DNA from: Niabella beijingensis
GTDB lineage: Bacteria > Bacteroidota > Bacteroidia > Chitinophagales > Chitinophagaceae
Length of the DNA: 64,000 bases
Direction: 5' to 3'
Assembly: GCF_020034665.1 (NCBI RefSeq)
Contig: NZ_JAIQDI010000002.1
Location: 1,240,001-1,304,000 of the forward strand
Position 1 is the first letter of the stretch; every line of letters starts with the position of its first letter. The notes beneath the pieces are model-generated. The model was not told where the DNA came from, ran no database searches, and worked only from the letters and a program-made list of their open reading frames with translations. Of this stretch, positions 1 through 8,891 are shown piece after piece. The position numbers were made by a program, and so were the translations under genes.

Positions 1-1
1 G

Positions 2-1666
2 AATGCAAAAACATTCGGTACCATCCTTGCCGTGATAGCTGCTGTTGCATCGCTGCTGGCCTTTGGATATATCTCCTACAAAATGGGCGAGCAGCAGCGG
101 CTGATCCACCAGCTGAATGTTTCTGAACAACGCGCCCGCCGGTCGGCTGAGGCCAAAGAGAATTTCCTGGCCAATATGAGTCATGAGATACGCACTCCGT
201 TGAATGCCATTTTAGGGTTCACCGGATTATTACAAAGAAAACAAACGGCGGACGCAGAAGCCGAAAGGTATACCGGACTGATCCATAAAGCCGGGGAAAA
301 CCTCCTGCAGATCGTCAATAACATTCTTGATATTTCAAAGATCGAAGCGGGGATGATGCCGGTGGAAAAAGCTGCTTTTAACATCCGCGAAACGGTTGCT
401 ACCATTGAGCATCTCTACCGGCCGCGCAGTGACGAAAAAGGATTAACCCTGTCAGTGCAAGTAGGGGAGGCGGTTCCGGAATTCATTGAAGGGGATGAGG
501 TGCGGCTGACCCAGATCCTGGTGAATTTAATCAGCAATGCGATCAAGTTTACGGAAAGAGGGGGTATAACCGTGACGGCAGATGTGAAACAGGCCGCCGG
601 AAATAAATTGTTGCTGGCCTTTATGGTGTCGGATACCGGTATGGGTATGGATGCATCGGAGCGCGCAGCGGTATTTGCCCGTTTCCGCCAGGGAGATGAC
701 AGTATTATCCGCAGGTATGGTGGAAGCGGGCTGGGCCTGACGATCGTAAAGGACCTGGTACAGCTGCTCCAGGGAAGTATCGAACTGACCAGTGAAAAAG
801 GGACCGGCACTGTTTTTACCATATTGCTGCCTTTCGGACTGGCAGATGGAACAAACAGCACAGCCGGCAATACCCCGGTTAACACATCCGAATCGGAATG
901 GATGCATAAAAGACTGCTGGTGGTTGAGGATAATGAGATGAACCGGCTGTTACTGGCGCAATTGCTGAAAGGATGGCAACTCCCTTTTGACCTGGCGCCG
1001 GATGGAAGGGAGGCGATCCGGCTGCTGAGAGAACGGCATTATGACCTGGTGTTAATGGATATCCAGATGCCGGAAATGGACGGCTATACCACCACAGCAG
1101 TTATCCGGAATGAGCTGAAGAACCCGGTACCAGTTGTGGCCATGACCGCAGATGCACTGACCAGCCAGAAAGAAAAATGCCTACAGGCCGGAATGAATGA
1201 CTATCTCTCAAAACCGCTCGATGAGGCGGTATTACACCGGCTGCTGGTACAGCTGCTGCAATCGCCCCATGGGGCAACAGCCGCAGCACACGCACCTGTT
1301 ACCACGCCGCAGGACAACGAACTGCGGTATTTACGGCTGGATTACCTGCACGCCGTAAGCAGGGGCAATAAGGAATATGAAAAAGAGATCATGGAGCAGT
1401 TTTGCGAAATAGTACCCGAAGAGCTGGAACGGATACAAACAGCCTGGGAACAGGGAGACACAGACCGTGTACGGAAAACGGCTCACAGCATGCAGACAAC
1501 CCTGGCGGCTTTAGGCCTTACCGCCGACACGGAAGAACTGCTTTCTGCACTGGAAAAAACAGAGCCTGCGGATCCCTCATTTGAACAGGTATACCGGCAG
1601 TTGTACGGGATATGTCAGCACGCACTTGAGGAAGCCGCCGTCTATTATACAAAACATTATAGCTGA
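2..1666 (+). CDS. hybrid sensor histidine kinase, 5' part outside the window
   Basis: This is the C-terminal part of a hybrid two-component kinase. The frame is open from base 2, so the GTG at 32 is probably internal. Numbered from that GTG, a membrane segment ends near residue 18 and a short linker leads to the HisKA box with the phospho-acceptor H51 (MSHEIRTPLNAI). The ATPase domain follows with an N box (LVNLISNAIKFT), DTGMGM and GGSGLGL. A receiver domain starts near residue 290 with the predicted phospho-Asp D343 (LVLMDIQMPEMDG) and the KPLD lysine. An HPt domain at the end has H485 (KTAHSMQTTL). The full His-Asp-His chain implies a further, separate acceptor. No partner is in the window. 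The input domain is missing, so the signal cannot be inferred. Confidence 0.93.
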   Translation, partial: NAKTFGTILAVIAAVASLLAFGYISYKMGEQQRLIHQLNVSEQRARRSAEAKENFLANMSHEIRTPLNAILGFTGLLQRKQTADAEAERYTGLIHKAGENLLQIVNNILDISKIEAGMMPVEKAAFNIRETVATIEHLYRPRSDEKGLTLSVQVGEAVPEFIEGDEVRLTQILVNLISNAIKFTERGGITVTADVKQAAGNKLLLAFMVSDTGMGMDASERAAVFARFRQGDDSIIRRYGGSGLGLTIVKDLVQLLQGSIELTSEKGTGTVFTILLPFGLADGTNSTAGNTPVNTSESEWMHKRLLVVEDNEMNRLLLAQLLKGWQLPFDLAPDGREAIRLLRERHYDLVLMDIQMPEMDGYTTTAVIRNELKNPVPVVAMTADALTSQKEKCLQAGMNDYLSKPLDEAVLHRLLVQLLQSPHGATAAAHAPVTTPQDNELRYLRLDYLHAVSRGNKEYEKEIMEQFCEIVPEELERIQTAWEQGDTDRVRKTAHSMQTTLAALGLTADTEELLSALEKTEPADPSFEQVYRQLYGICQHALEEAAVYYTKHYS

Positions 1667-1799
1667 CCGGCTTCAGGAGCCTGATCTTTTTGCCGCTCTC
1701 TTTTTTGATTTCAACGACAGTTTTTGCCTTTTCGTCTACAGCCCGTATTCCTGTTGCGGCAGCGGTTTTATCTTTAAGCCGTAAATAAAAATAATAAAA

Positions 1800-2069
1800 A
1801 TGAAAAAGCTTTTTATTGCATTACTCGCACTGATTACTTTTAATCTGTCGCAGGCGCAGACCACACCTTCGCAAACAAAACCCGCAAAGGTACAAGCCGC
1901 AAAGCCGGTGCAAGCAGGGGAGAAAAAGGTTGTTGCAGAAAAAAAAGCAGCACCGCCCGCTACCGCCCATTTGAAAAAGGATGGCACTCCCGATAAGCGG
2001 TATAAACAAAGTCAGCATTTAAAAAAGGACGGTACACCCGATAAACGCTTTAAAGAAAATAAGAAGTAA
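1800..2069 (+). CDS. small exported Lys-rich protein with two HLKKDGTPDKR repeats
   Basis: An 89-residue protein with a clear signal peptide (charged start, hydrophobic stretch, cleavage probably after SQAQ near residue 20). The mature part is low-complexity and rich in Lys, Ala, Pro and Gln. Its C-terminal third holds two copies of a 13-residue motif, HLKKDGTPDKRYK and HLKKDGTPDKRFK, separated only by QSQ. The start is the ATG at 1800 after an A-rich leader. An intrinsic terminator lies 30 bases past the stop, so the gene is probably a single transcription unit. I recognise this as a short Bacteroidota-type secreted protein but know no function for it; the basic repeats could bind polyanions (inference only). 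Confidence 0.8.
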   Translation: MKKLFIALLALITFNLSQAQTTPSQTKPAKVQAAKPVQAGEKKVVAEKKAAPPATAHLKKDGTPDKRYKQSQHLKKDGTPDKRFKENKK

Positions 2070-2098
2070 ATACGTTTTGAGTTCTTGATTGTTAAGGT

Positions 2099-2127
2099 GC
2101 CCCTGCTGTAAGGCGGGGGCTTTTTTT
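2099..2127 (+). terminator. intrinsic terminator after the HLKKDGTPDKR gene
   Basis: An 8-bp G+C-rich stem (GCCCCTGC paired with GCGGGGGC, one G-U pair), a 6-base loop and then seven T residues. It sits 30 bases past the stop at 2069. Confidence 0.85.
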
Positions 2128-2242
2128 ATTAATGCGTGTTTGTTTCCGCAGTCTGCAGCAGACGATTTTCGAAAAGGACCGGCAATGGTAAATCTTTTTT
2201 CCTTTTTCAACGACCCGTTTTGCCGTTCCGTCTATTGTATGA

Positions 2243-2272
2243 TTGAACCGCTGCGCCGGTGATGTAGTTTTA
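2243..2272 (+). promoter_or_regulatory. possible Bacteroidota vegetative promoter for the 2311 gene
   Basis: TTG at 2243-2245, a 19-base spacer, then TAGTTTTA at 2265-2272, one base off the Bacteroidota -7 box TAnnTTTG. It lies about 40 bases before the ATG at 2311. A single weak match of this kind can arise by chance. Confidence 0.35.
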
Positions 2273-2310
2273 ATGCAGCAACAAATTAAATAATCATTAA
2301 AAAAACAACA

Positions 2311-2505
2311 ATGAAAAAGATCTTAGTAGCCGCAATGATTTTACTTACTACAGGAGTAGCCGTAAATGCTGCCGGTGTTCATATGCAGGATAAAACTGCT
2401 AAAACAGAAGTAAGCAAAACACATAAAAAAGGAAAGACCGGTAAGAAGCACCATCACATGCAGGCGAAGAAAGATGCCGCTAAAAAGGAAGAAAAGGCGA
2501 AGTGA
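2311..2505 (+). CDS. small exported Lys/His-rich protein
   Basis: A 64-residue protein with a 20-residue signal peptide (MKKILVAAMILLTTGVAVNA, then AGVHMQ). The mature part is about 44 residues, very rich in Lys with a HHHM cluster, and has no hydrophobic core, so it is probably disordered. The A-rich leader and ATG at 2311 are convincing. It is followed by a perfect intrinsic terminator at 2556 and so is transcribed alone. The His cluster could bind metal, but this is speculation. It resembles the 1800 gene in size and composition but shares no repeat with it. Confidence 0.7.
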   Translation: MKKILVAAMILLTTGVAVNAAGVHMQDKTAKTEVSKTHKKGKTGKKHHHMQAKKDAAKKEEKAK

Positions 2506-2555
2506 TTGGGCCCGGGTTCCTGAATGTTGATGCAGGCGGATGCCTGAATATTTGA

Positions 2556-2586
2556 GACAATCTCACTTGCTGAGGTTGTCTTTTTT
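2556..2586 (+). terminator. intrinsic terminator between 2505 and the barrel gene
   Basis: A 10-bp stem (GACAATCTCA with TGAGGTTGTC, one G-U pair), a 5-base loop CTTGC, and a run of six T residues. It lies inside the longest possible reading frame of the next gene (from 2540), which argues that the true start of that gene is after the terminator. Confidence 0.88.
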
Positions 2587-2602
2587 AATTGTAATTTTGT
2601 CT

Positions 2603-3184
2603 ATGCTTTTTTTAAACCAACGCTTTCGGGGAAACACATTCCTGGCTACTGTTTTCTGTTTATTCCTGCTCGCAAAAGCAGACGCACAATCCCGTTCCAA
2701 TCTCCGGTTGAATGTCGAAGACCTTTACAGCACGCATGGAAATCATTTTCCGGGCGTAAGCGCTTCGTACAACCGATATTTTGGCAAAAAATGGGAGCTG
2801 GGTGCCGGCATGGAATACTCCTATACCGGCTATCATGATGATAATGGCTGGGATCTTTATCATCTGAATTTTATTCCGGTTTATCTGAGTGAGTATTTTT
2901 ATATCGGCACATTCAACCGCTGGAAGCCCTACGTACATCTGCAGGAGGGTGTTAGTTTTGCACGGTATGATAAAGAGTTCCAGGACCAGCCCGGCGTACG
3001 TTACAAGATCCGGGAGGCCGGCTTTTACGGATACGGCGGTGCCGGTACCGGGTATGTATTCACTCAAAAGTCGGGATTATTTCTCGAAGCTGGTATGAAG
3101 GCCTTTCACCTTTCTTTTAACAATTTAGATGTAAATCCGCATGGTTTTGCGTTGAAATTGGGCTATGTTTACCGGCTTAAATAA
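2603..3184 (+). CDS. small outer-membrane beta-barrel protein
   Basis: Probably a 193-residue exported barrel. The frame is open from 2540, but a terminator lies at 2556-2586 and the stretch from the ATG at 2603 makes a normal signal peptide (basic n-region, FLATVFCLFLLAKADA, then QSRSN), so 2603 is chosen. The mature part alternates aromatic and polar residues (GAGMEYSYTGY, LNFIPVYLSEYFYIG, FYGYGGAGTGYVFT) and ends in GFALKLGYVYRLK, like the closing strand of an 8-stranded barrel. It lies 15 bases before the mprF-like gene and probably heads that operon. The exact family is not certain. Confidence 0.72.
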   Translation: MLFLNQRFRGNTFLATVFCLFLLAKADAQSRSNLRLNVEDLYSTHGNHFPGVSASYNRYFGKKWELGAGMEYSYTGYHDDNGWDLYHLNFIPVYLSEYFYIGTFNRWKPYVHLQEGVSFARYDKEFQDQPGVRYKIREAGFYGYGGAGTGYVFTQKSGLFLEAGMKAFHLSFNNLDVNPHGFALKLGYVYRLK

Positions 3185-3199
3185 CTGAACCAAATCTAT

Positions 3200-5806
3200 A
3201 TGAAAGAGCGGCTATTAAAACAGATCCGGAGATTTTCGCCCAAGACCTATTGGAAGGAGATCCTGGCTGTGCTCGTTATCCTGCTGGCCTTTGTATTTTT
3301 CAGAAGCGAGCGTAAGGAGCTGCAATCCATCATGCCCCAGCTGCGGGCTGCAGATGGCAGCTGGATCATTGCCGGGCTGGCCGTTTCCGCCTTATATGTA
3401 CTGCTCCAGGCCCTGATGTATATTTACAGTTTCCGGGCAATGGGCATGCAGCTGAAACTGTCGGATGCTGTGGAGCTTTTTCTAAAGCGGAATTTTTTAA
3501 GTGTATTCCTGCCTGCGGGCGGTATCAGTTCCCTGGCGTACACCACATCGCAGCTGCGTAAACGGAACCTGAATGCCACACAGATCCACCAGGCCAGCGC
3601 AATCTATGGCTATGTAGGGCTGCTCACTGTTTTCCTGATAGGAGTGCCGGTTATCCTCTATACTATCGGTAAACAACGGCATGCCGGTGCGGCGGGACTT
3701 TCGCTGCTGTTGCTGGGGCTGTTATTGGGCGCGGTCTTTTTTATCGTTTATTCATTCCGGGAAAAGAGAAAACTATACCTGTGGATCAGCAGGAAATTTC
3801 CTTCGGTGATCAATAATATTGATGAGATCTTTTCGGGGACTGTAAACCGGCAGCAGCTATGGCGGACCATCGCGGCTTCACTGGCAATCGAATGTTGCGG
3901 CATTGCTCATGTTTATATCAGCATCTACGCACTGGGTGCCACGCCTTCATTTCAGGTGGCGGCTGTAGGCTATACACTTTCCGTGGTACTGATGATCCTG
4001 TCTCCGTTTTTGCGCGGCCTGGGAGCTGTTGAGTTCACGATGCTGTATATTTTTATGGGCTATGGATACCGGCATGATGAAGGGCTGGGGATCACCCTGC
4101 TGTACCGCGTATTTGAATTTTGGATCCCGTTGCTGCTGGGATTGTTTGCCTTTATATGGAGAGGCCGGCAGTTAGTGGCACGTATCGTGCCGGCGGTTGC
4201 CATTTTCTTTCTGGGGATCGTGAATATTATTTCCGTGGCTACACCACCGCTGGCAGAACGTATGCGGCTGGACCGGTATTATCTTCCGGTGGAGGCCATT
4301 CATGCTTCCAAGCTGATGGTACTGGTACTGGGTGTTTCCCTGCTGGTTACATCCGCCTACCTGATCAAAGGATTACGGGCCGCATGGGTGGCCGCTCTTA
4401 TATTTACTGCGCTTTCCATCCTCGGTAATATTGCAAAAGCGCTGGATTATGAAGAAAGTCTGCTTGCCGGCTTTATACTGGTGCTGCTGATCACCAACAG
4501 CAGACAATACCGTATCCGTGAAAATCCCAAATGGATCCGGATCGGCTTTACTACTTTTTTTATCACACTGATCTCTGTCTGCCTGTTTGATTTTCTTAGT
4601 TTTTATTTTATCGATAAACGGCATTTTGGAATCGATTTCAACTGGCGTCAGTCGCTGTATTATACACTGAGAAGTTTCCTGTTGTTTTCCGATGATGAGC
4701 TCACACCGAAAACTCTTTTTGGCCGCGATTTTGTAAATATCACACGGTTTCTCGGAACCTGCTCCTGGCTGCTTCTGATCTATTCGCTGTTACGCCCGCG
4801 GATCTTTGTTGATGCGGCTCCGGATCCGAAGACCGCTGCGGAACTGGCAAAGGAAATATTGGAAGAACATGGCCGGTCAGCAGTGGATTATTTTAAGACC
4901 ATGGCCGATAAACAACTGTTCTTTTCCGGTGTTACCAACGGGTTTACGGCTTACCGGGTCGCCAATGATTTTGCCGTAGTGCTGGAAGAACCGGTGTGTG
5001 CCGCAGAAGACAAAATAGAAGTACTTGCAGAATTTGAGCGCTTCTGCCGGCAGGAGGGTCTAAAGACGGTGTACTACCGGGTGGACGAAAGCAGTCTCTT
5101 GTATTTTGAGAACCTGAGAAAGATGAAGATCTTTCTGGGCCAGGAGGCCATCATGGAAGTAGGCCGGTTTACACTGGAGGGCAAAGACCGGAAATCCATG
5201 CGTAACGGACTGAACAGCCTGCAGAAAAAGGGATACAAAACCGTATTGGTCAGGGCCCCCCAAACCGATGCATTCCTGGAGGAACTGAGATCGGTGTCGG
5301 ATGAGTGGCTGGATAAGTTTGAAAAAAAAGAGCTGGTATTCTCTCAGGGAATGTTTAACCGGGACGAGATCCGGAGCTCGGATGTGATCGTTGTAAAAGA
5401 TGCGGATGGCACGGTACAGGCCTTTCTGAACATTATCCGGGATTATACGCCGGAAGAGTGTACCTACGACCTGATCCGCAAGCGGCTGGAAGCTCCTGGG
5501 GGATGTATGGATGCCCTGATCGTAAAGCTGACAGAATATGCCCGGGAAAAAGAGTATAAATACCTGAACCTGGGAATGATCCCGCTGAACGGGATGGAGG
5601 CCCCGGATAACCCGGCAGAACGGATCATCAAATATGCGTCGCAGCGCATGGGCAGTTTCCGGCATTATAAAACATTACGTGATTTTAAAGAAAAATACGC
5701 GACCATCTGGGAAAATAAATACATGATCTTTGGCAATGATTTTGATCTGTTACAGATTCCCGGAGCGCTCCGAAAAGTAATGAAACCTTTATCAGATACA
5801 AATTAA
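3200..5806 (+). CDS. mprF: MprF-type aminoacyl-phosphatidylglycerol synthase/flippase
   Basis: An 868-residue inner-membrane protein, close to the usual ~840-860 for MprF. Residues 1 to about 510 hold many hydrophobic segments (flippase-like UPF0104 region, for example ISSLAYTTSQLRKRN and LSPFLRGLGAVEFT). Residues about 540-840 form the DUF2156/GNAT-like synthase domain, with DRKSMRNGLNSLQKKGY and YKYLNLGMIPLNG as characteristic stretches. The family moves an amino acid (Lys or Ala) from tRNA to phosphatidylglycerol and flips the product outward, lowering surface charge and sensitivity to cationic peptides. The amino acid used here cannot be read from sequence. The VirJ-type gene starts 3 bases past the stop, matching the lpiA-acvB pairing known in other Gram-negatives. 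Confidence 0.88.
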   Translation: MKERLLKQIRRFSPKTYWKEILAVLVILLAFVFFRSERKELQSIMPQLRAADGSWIIAGLAVSALYVLLQALMYIYSFRAMGMQLKLSDAVELFLKRNFLSVFLPAGGISSLAYTTSQLRKRNLNATQIHQASAIYGYVGLLTVFLIGVPVILYTIGKQRHAGAAGLSLLLLGLLLGAVFFIVYSFREKRKLYLWISRKFPSVINNIDEIFSGTVNRQQLWRTIAASLAIECCGIAHVYISIYALGATPSFQVAAVGYTLSVVLMILSPFLRGLGAVEFTMLYIFMGYGYRHDEGLGITLLYRVFEFWIPLLLGLFAFIWRGRQLVARIVPAVAIFFLGIVNIISVATPPLAERMRLDRYYLPVEAIHASKLMVLVLGVSLLVTSAYLIKGLRAAWVAALIFTALSILGNIAKALDYEESLLAGFILVLLITNSRQYRIRENPKWIRIGFTTFFITLISVCLFDFLSFYFIDKRHFGIDFNWRQSLYYTLRSFLLFSDDELTPKTLFGRDFVNITRFLGTCSWLLLIYSLLRPRIFVDAAPDPKTAAELAKEILEEHGRSAVDYFKTMADKQLFFSGVTNGFTAYRVANDFAVVLEEPVCAAEDKIEVLAEFERFCRQEGLKTVYYRVDESSLLYFENLRKMKIFLGQEAIMEVGRFTLEGKDRKSMRNGLNSLQKKGYKTVLVRAPQTDAFLEELRSVSDEWLDKFEKKELVFSQGMFNRDEIRSSDVIVVKDADGTVQAFLNIIRDYTPEECTYDLIRKRLEAPGGCMDALIVKLTEYAREKEYKYLNLGMIPLNGMEAPDNPAERIIKYASQRMGSFRHYKTLRDFKEKYATIWENKYMIFGNDFDLLQIPGALRKVMKPLSDTN

Positions 5807-5809
5807 GAA

Positions 5810-6475
5810 ATGAAAACGATCTGTTTTTTTTATGGACTGTTATTCTCCTTTTATGCGGCCGCTTCACCCGCAGCGGAGCTGCCATTGAAGAGCTGGCAGG
5901 GCAACGATAAAATACCCCTGGTATTCTATATAAGCGGAGATGGGGGATTGAACAGCTTTACCAATGATTTCTGTAAGGCGGTCAACCAGTCGGGCTATAC
6001 GATCACGGCCATCAATTCAAAATCCTATTTCTGGAATAAAAAAACACCGGAGCAGGTAGCGGCAGAACTGACCACCTATCTTGAAGGGGCATTCAAAGGC
6101 CGGCAGAACCAGCAGCTGCTTATCATAGGGTATTCTTTCGGGGCAGATGTAACGCCCTTTATCCTCAACCGGCTGGGACATGATATTAAAAATAAAATCG
6201 TGCGTACTGTGCTTTTGGCGCCCTCATCAACCACAGATTTTGTGATCCGTGTGGCCGATATGTGGGGTACTGCCAAAAAAAGGAGTATGGATGTCGTGGC
6301 TGAGATCAACCGGTCTTCAGGTCAGCGTATCGTGGCCATACTGCCGGGCGATGATAAAGACTTCCCGGTGCAGTCGGTAAAGCTGGGGAGTTTTAAAGCA
6401 GCTTATTTAAAAGGCGGGCATCATTTTGATGGTGATACGACAGGACTTGTAAAAGTAGTTTCGGGTTATTTCTGA
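5810..6475 (+). CDS. virJ: VirJ/AcvB-type periplasmic alpha/beta hydrolase
   Basis: A 221-residue exported hydrolase. A signal peptide ends near residue 19-22 (YAAASPAA). The motif ISGDGG (41-46) is typical of VirJ proteins, and GYSFGAD (107-113) holds the predicted nucleophile S109 in a GxSxG elbow. A late GGHHFDGD (202-209) supplies the His. The length matches VirJ rather than the two-domain AcvB. AcvB in Agrobacterium hydrolyses lysyl-phosphatidylglycerol in the periplasm. The 3-base spacing after mprF makes the same role likely here: removal of the modified lipid, or recycling of the amino acid. The downstream gene overlaps the stop by one base (TGATG), so the three are translated together. 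Confidence 0.85.
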   Translation: MKTICFFYGLLFSFYAAASPAAELPLKSWQGNDKIPLVFYISGDGGLNSFTNDFCKAVNQSGYTITAINSKSYFWNKKTPEQVAAELTTYLEGAFKGRQNQQLLIIGYSFGADVTPFILNRLGHDIKNKIVRTVLLAPSSTTDFVIRVADMWGTAKKRSMDVVAEINRSSGQRIVAILPGDDKDFPVQSVKLGSFKAAYLKGGHHFDGDTTGLVKVVSGYF

Positions 6476-7446
6476 TGAAAGTGTATTGCAGGTATATACT
6501 GACCCTGCTGTTTGCAGCAACAGGTGTGGCACGGGGCCAGGTAGCGCAGGACAGTAGCTTTATTGGCAAATTCGACCGGGAAAATACAATTGAAGTATAT
6601 CCCGGTTACAATACGACGCGTTTTAATTTTGCGGGTTTTGGTAAAAGGCCGTCGCAATTCCGGCTTACAGCAAATTCCAATGCATACACCGGTTTTTTTG
6701 TCAACTATAAATGGTTGTCTTTTCAATATGCCTGGGGGATACCGGGAACGGAACTGGCGAAGGGTGTTAAACTGAAACATATTTCATTTTCCTTTCGCTA
6801 TAACCGGCCCAGGATGAGTTTTTATCCTTTTTTCGACAGGTATGACGGACTATTGCTGCAAACCGAAAAACCACATACACATTTCGACTCATTCCGGGGT
6901 ATGCAGCTGTTCCGTGCCGGTGCCCGGATTTATTATTTTACCAATACGGAGCGGTATGCGTACAGGGCCGGTCTCTCGTTTTCGGAACGTCAGCTCCGGT
7001 CAGCCGGCAGTGTCATCTTCAGTGTTATCCCGCAATGGCAGCGGATCAACTGGAAAACACCATCGCGTGCACTGATCCGGGATTCCGTAACCTATCAGCT
7101 GCTGGCTTCCGGTCCCCAGTGGCTGAGCTTCGTAGTAGGTACCGGATATAATTATAACTGGGCGTTGCGGAATGGGAAATGGATCATATCACCCACACTG
7201 ATCGGAGGGATTGGAGCTGTTAAGGAACTCAACAATACACGATCCGTACAGCCGGTATTAAACCTCCAGGCCTGGATCAATGCCGGTTATAGCGGCCCCG
7301 TATATTATGCCTATGTCAGCGGGAGCATACAGGCTACACAAACGCATCTTATCGTAAGAAAACTGAACGCGATGGACAACGAAATATCCCTCACCCTGGG
7401 ATACCGGTTTAAAAGCCGTCCGAAGAAGCTACTCGGGATTTTATGA
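6475..7446 (+). CDS. DUF4421-like outer-membrane barrel protein
   Basis: A 323-residue exported protein with signal peptide (LTLLFAATGVARGQ, then VAQDSS). Most of the mature part alternates aromatic and small or polar residues (FTNTERYAYRAGLSFSE, YAYVSGSIQATQT), and the penultimate strand EISLTLGYRF fits a barrel. Features such as NTIEVYPGYNTTRFNF and an early GFFVNYKWLSFQYAW resemble DUF4421 proteins; I am fairly but not fully sure of that family. It is translationally coupled to the virJ-like gene (1-base overlap) and closes the operon. Its role is unknown; the context suggests outer-membrane lipid or envelope homeostasis. Confidence 0.7.
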   Translation: MKVYCRYILTLLFAATGVARGQVAQDSSFIGKFDRENTIEVYPGYNTTRFNFAGFGKRPSQFRLTANSNAYTGFFVNYKWLSFQYAWGIPGTELAKGVKLKHISFSFRYNRPRMSFYPFFDRYDGLLLQTEKPHTHFDSFRGMQLFRAGARIYYFTNTERYAYRAGLSFSERQLRSAGSVIFSVIPQWQRINWKTPSRALIRDSVTYQLLASGPQWLSFVVGTGYNYNWALRNGKWIISPTLIGGIGAVKELNNTRSVQPVLNLQAWINAGYSGPVYYAYVSGSIQATQTHLIVRKLNAMDNEISLTLGYRFKSRPKKLLGIL

Positions 7447-7479
7447 TGAGCAATCAGCTTTCAGCTGTCAGTAATGAGC

Positions 7480-7510
7480 ATCGGGACTGTTGCTGCGGTG
7501 AGGTCCCGAT
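7480..7510. terminator. hairpin between convergent genes
   Basis: ATCGGGAC at 7480-7487 pairs perfectly with GTCCCGAT at 7503-7510 across a 15-base loop. It lies in the 86-base gap between the end of the plus-strand operon (7446) and the end of the minus-strand kinase gene (7533). It lacks a clear T-run in either direction, so a role as a bidirectional terminator is only probable. Confidence 0.45.
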
Positions 7511-7532
7511 TCTGGATGCGCTGATCGCACCG

Positions 7533-8891
7533 CTAATTACCAACCGCTCCTCCAAAATGAAGCAGGAATACTGTGCCTTCACCTTCTTTGCTTTTCATCT
7601 GAATACTGCCTTTATGAAGGAGCATGATCTGTTTGCAAAGACTAAGACCGATACCATTACCGTTTTTCCGGGTGCTGAAGAACGGAATGAATATCTGGTC
7701 GGCGATATCATTCGGAATACCCACCCCGTTATCGGCGATCCGGATATACGGACGGTCCGCTTCATGGAGCGCGGAAAGCGTGATCTGTGGCTCAGCCTGC
7801 ATCCGCACGGCCTCGATGGCATTCGTCATCAGATTGATCAGCACCTGTTCGATCAGGCTGGTATCCGCCTGTACGCTCAGGAACGGATCTTTTAAGATTA
7901 CATCCAGCTGAATATTTTTCTGATCCAGCATGGGCTGCATCAGGTTCTGAAGGTTTTCGAAGATATCACTGATGAGTACTTTTTTGAAAACCGGTTTGGT
8001 GATCTTATTGAGATTGCGGTAAGTAATAGCAAAGCGTTGCAATCCCTCACTGCGTTTTTTTATGGTTTCGAGTCCGAGTCGCAGATCCTCCGGATCGATC
8101 AGTGCAGACCCACCGTCCTGCTCTTTCGGCTCCAGCTGCTTCTTCAGGGTATCGGCCAGGGAAGAGATCGGCGCCACGGAATTCATGATCTCGTGGGTCA
8201 TCACATTCAGCAGTTTTTGCCAGGCCACCGATTCCGTTTCATCCAGTGTTCCTTTAATGCTTTGAATGGAGATCAGTTTATCGGTCTTTCCATCTGTCGT
8301 AAAAAGGGTGGCGCTGATCAGCAGCTTTTCATCCAGCATGCCTTTTTTAAAAGTGAAAACATGGGCCTGACCGGTTTCAATTTCCAGCAACAATTCCAGG
8401 AATCCCGAGTTCCGTTTTTCGAGGGCATGCACATTTTTAAAATACGGAATATCGGTCATTTTTTTAAATGCCTCATTCATCCAGTTGATGTCTCCGGTAT
8501 TATTATTGAAGGAAAGAATGCCGATGCCGGTCAGCTCCAGGATCGTTTGCAGGTAAATGTTTTCAGCCTTCCGTTCTTTATTGACCGCCTTAAACCGATC
8601 GTTGATCGAGTTCAGACCGGTGAGCAGTTTTTTCATATCCCCGTTGGACGAAGCGGTGTTGTAATTTTTGCTGAAATCATTGTACTTAACCGCCTCTACA
8701 AATTCAAGGATGATCTTATCGGTTTTCTCAGCGGTTTGAAGGATACGGGCCATCATATAGATCCAGAAGGGGAAGCAGGCCACTGCCCACCACCATTCCC
8801 GGCGGATACAGCACCAGGCGATCACTGCTGTTAGAGCAAGCAGCAGCAGGATCTCTGCGACCAGTCCGATTCGTTTTCTATTCAATATCAT
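7533..8891 (-). CDS. NtrB/AtoS-type membrane sensor histidine kinase
   Basis: A 452-residue kinase. Two membrane segments (about 9-29 and 34-51) are joined by a loop of only a few residues, so there is no periplasmic sensor. A linker (55-110) and a PAS-like domain (112-215) follow. The HisKA box has H233 ([14 protein letters not shown]). The ATPase domain has the N box [11 protein letters not shown] (351-361), DNGVGIP (387-393) and GNGIGL (411-416). The sequence style is that of kinases paired with NtrC-type regulators. The start overlaps the end of the upstream regulator gene by 14 bases, so the two form one operon. The sensing mode implied is membrane-internal or cytoplasmic. It is the only complete kinase near the permease array. 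Confidence 0.93.
   Translation of the reverse strand: MILNRKRIGLVAEILLLLALTAVIAWCCIRREWWWAVACFPFWIYMMARILQTAEKTDKIILEFVEAVKYNDFSKNYNTASSNGDMKKLLTGLNSINDRFKAVNKERKAENIYLQTILELTGIGILSFNNNTGDINWMNEAFKKMTDIPYFKNVHALEKRNSGFLELLLEIETGQAHVFTFKKGMLDEKLLISATLFTTDGKTDKLISIQSIKGTLDETESVAWQKLLNVMTHEIMNSVAPISSLADTLKKQLEPKEQDGGSALIDPEDLRLGLETIKKRSEGLQRFAITYRNLNKITKPVFKKVLISDIFENLQNLMQPMLDQKNIQLDVILKDPFLSVQADTSLIEQVLINLMTNAIEAVRMQAEPQITLSALHEADRPYIRIADNGVGIPNDIADQIFIPFFSTRKNGNGIGLSLCKQIMLLHKGSIQMKSKEGEGTVFLLHFGGAVGN

Noticed and set aside
7443..7895. 150-residue frame on the plus strand
   Set aside because: It runs antisense through the well-supported kinase gene, and its translation has no family features.
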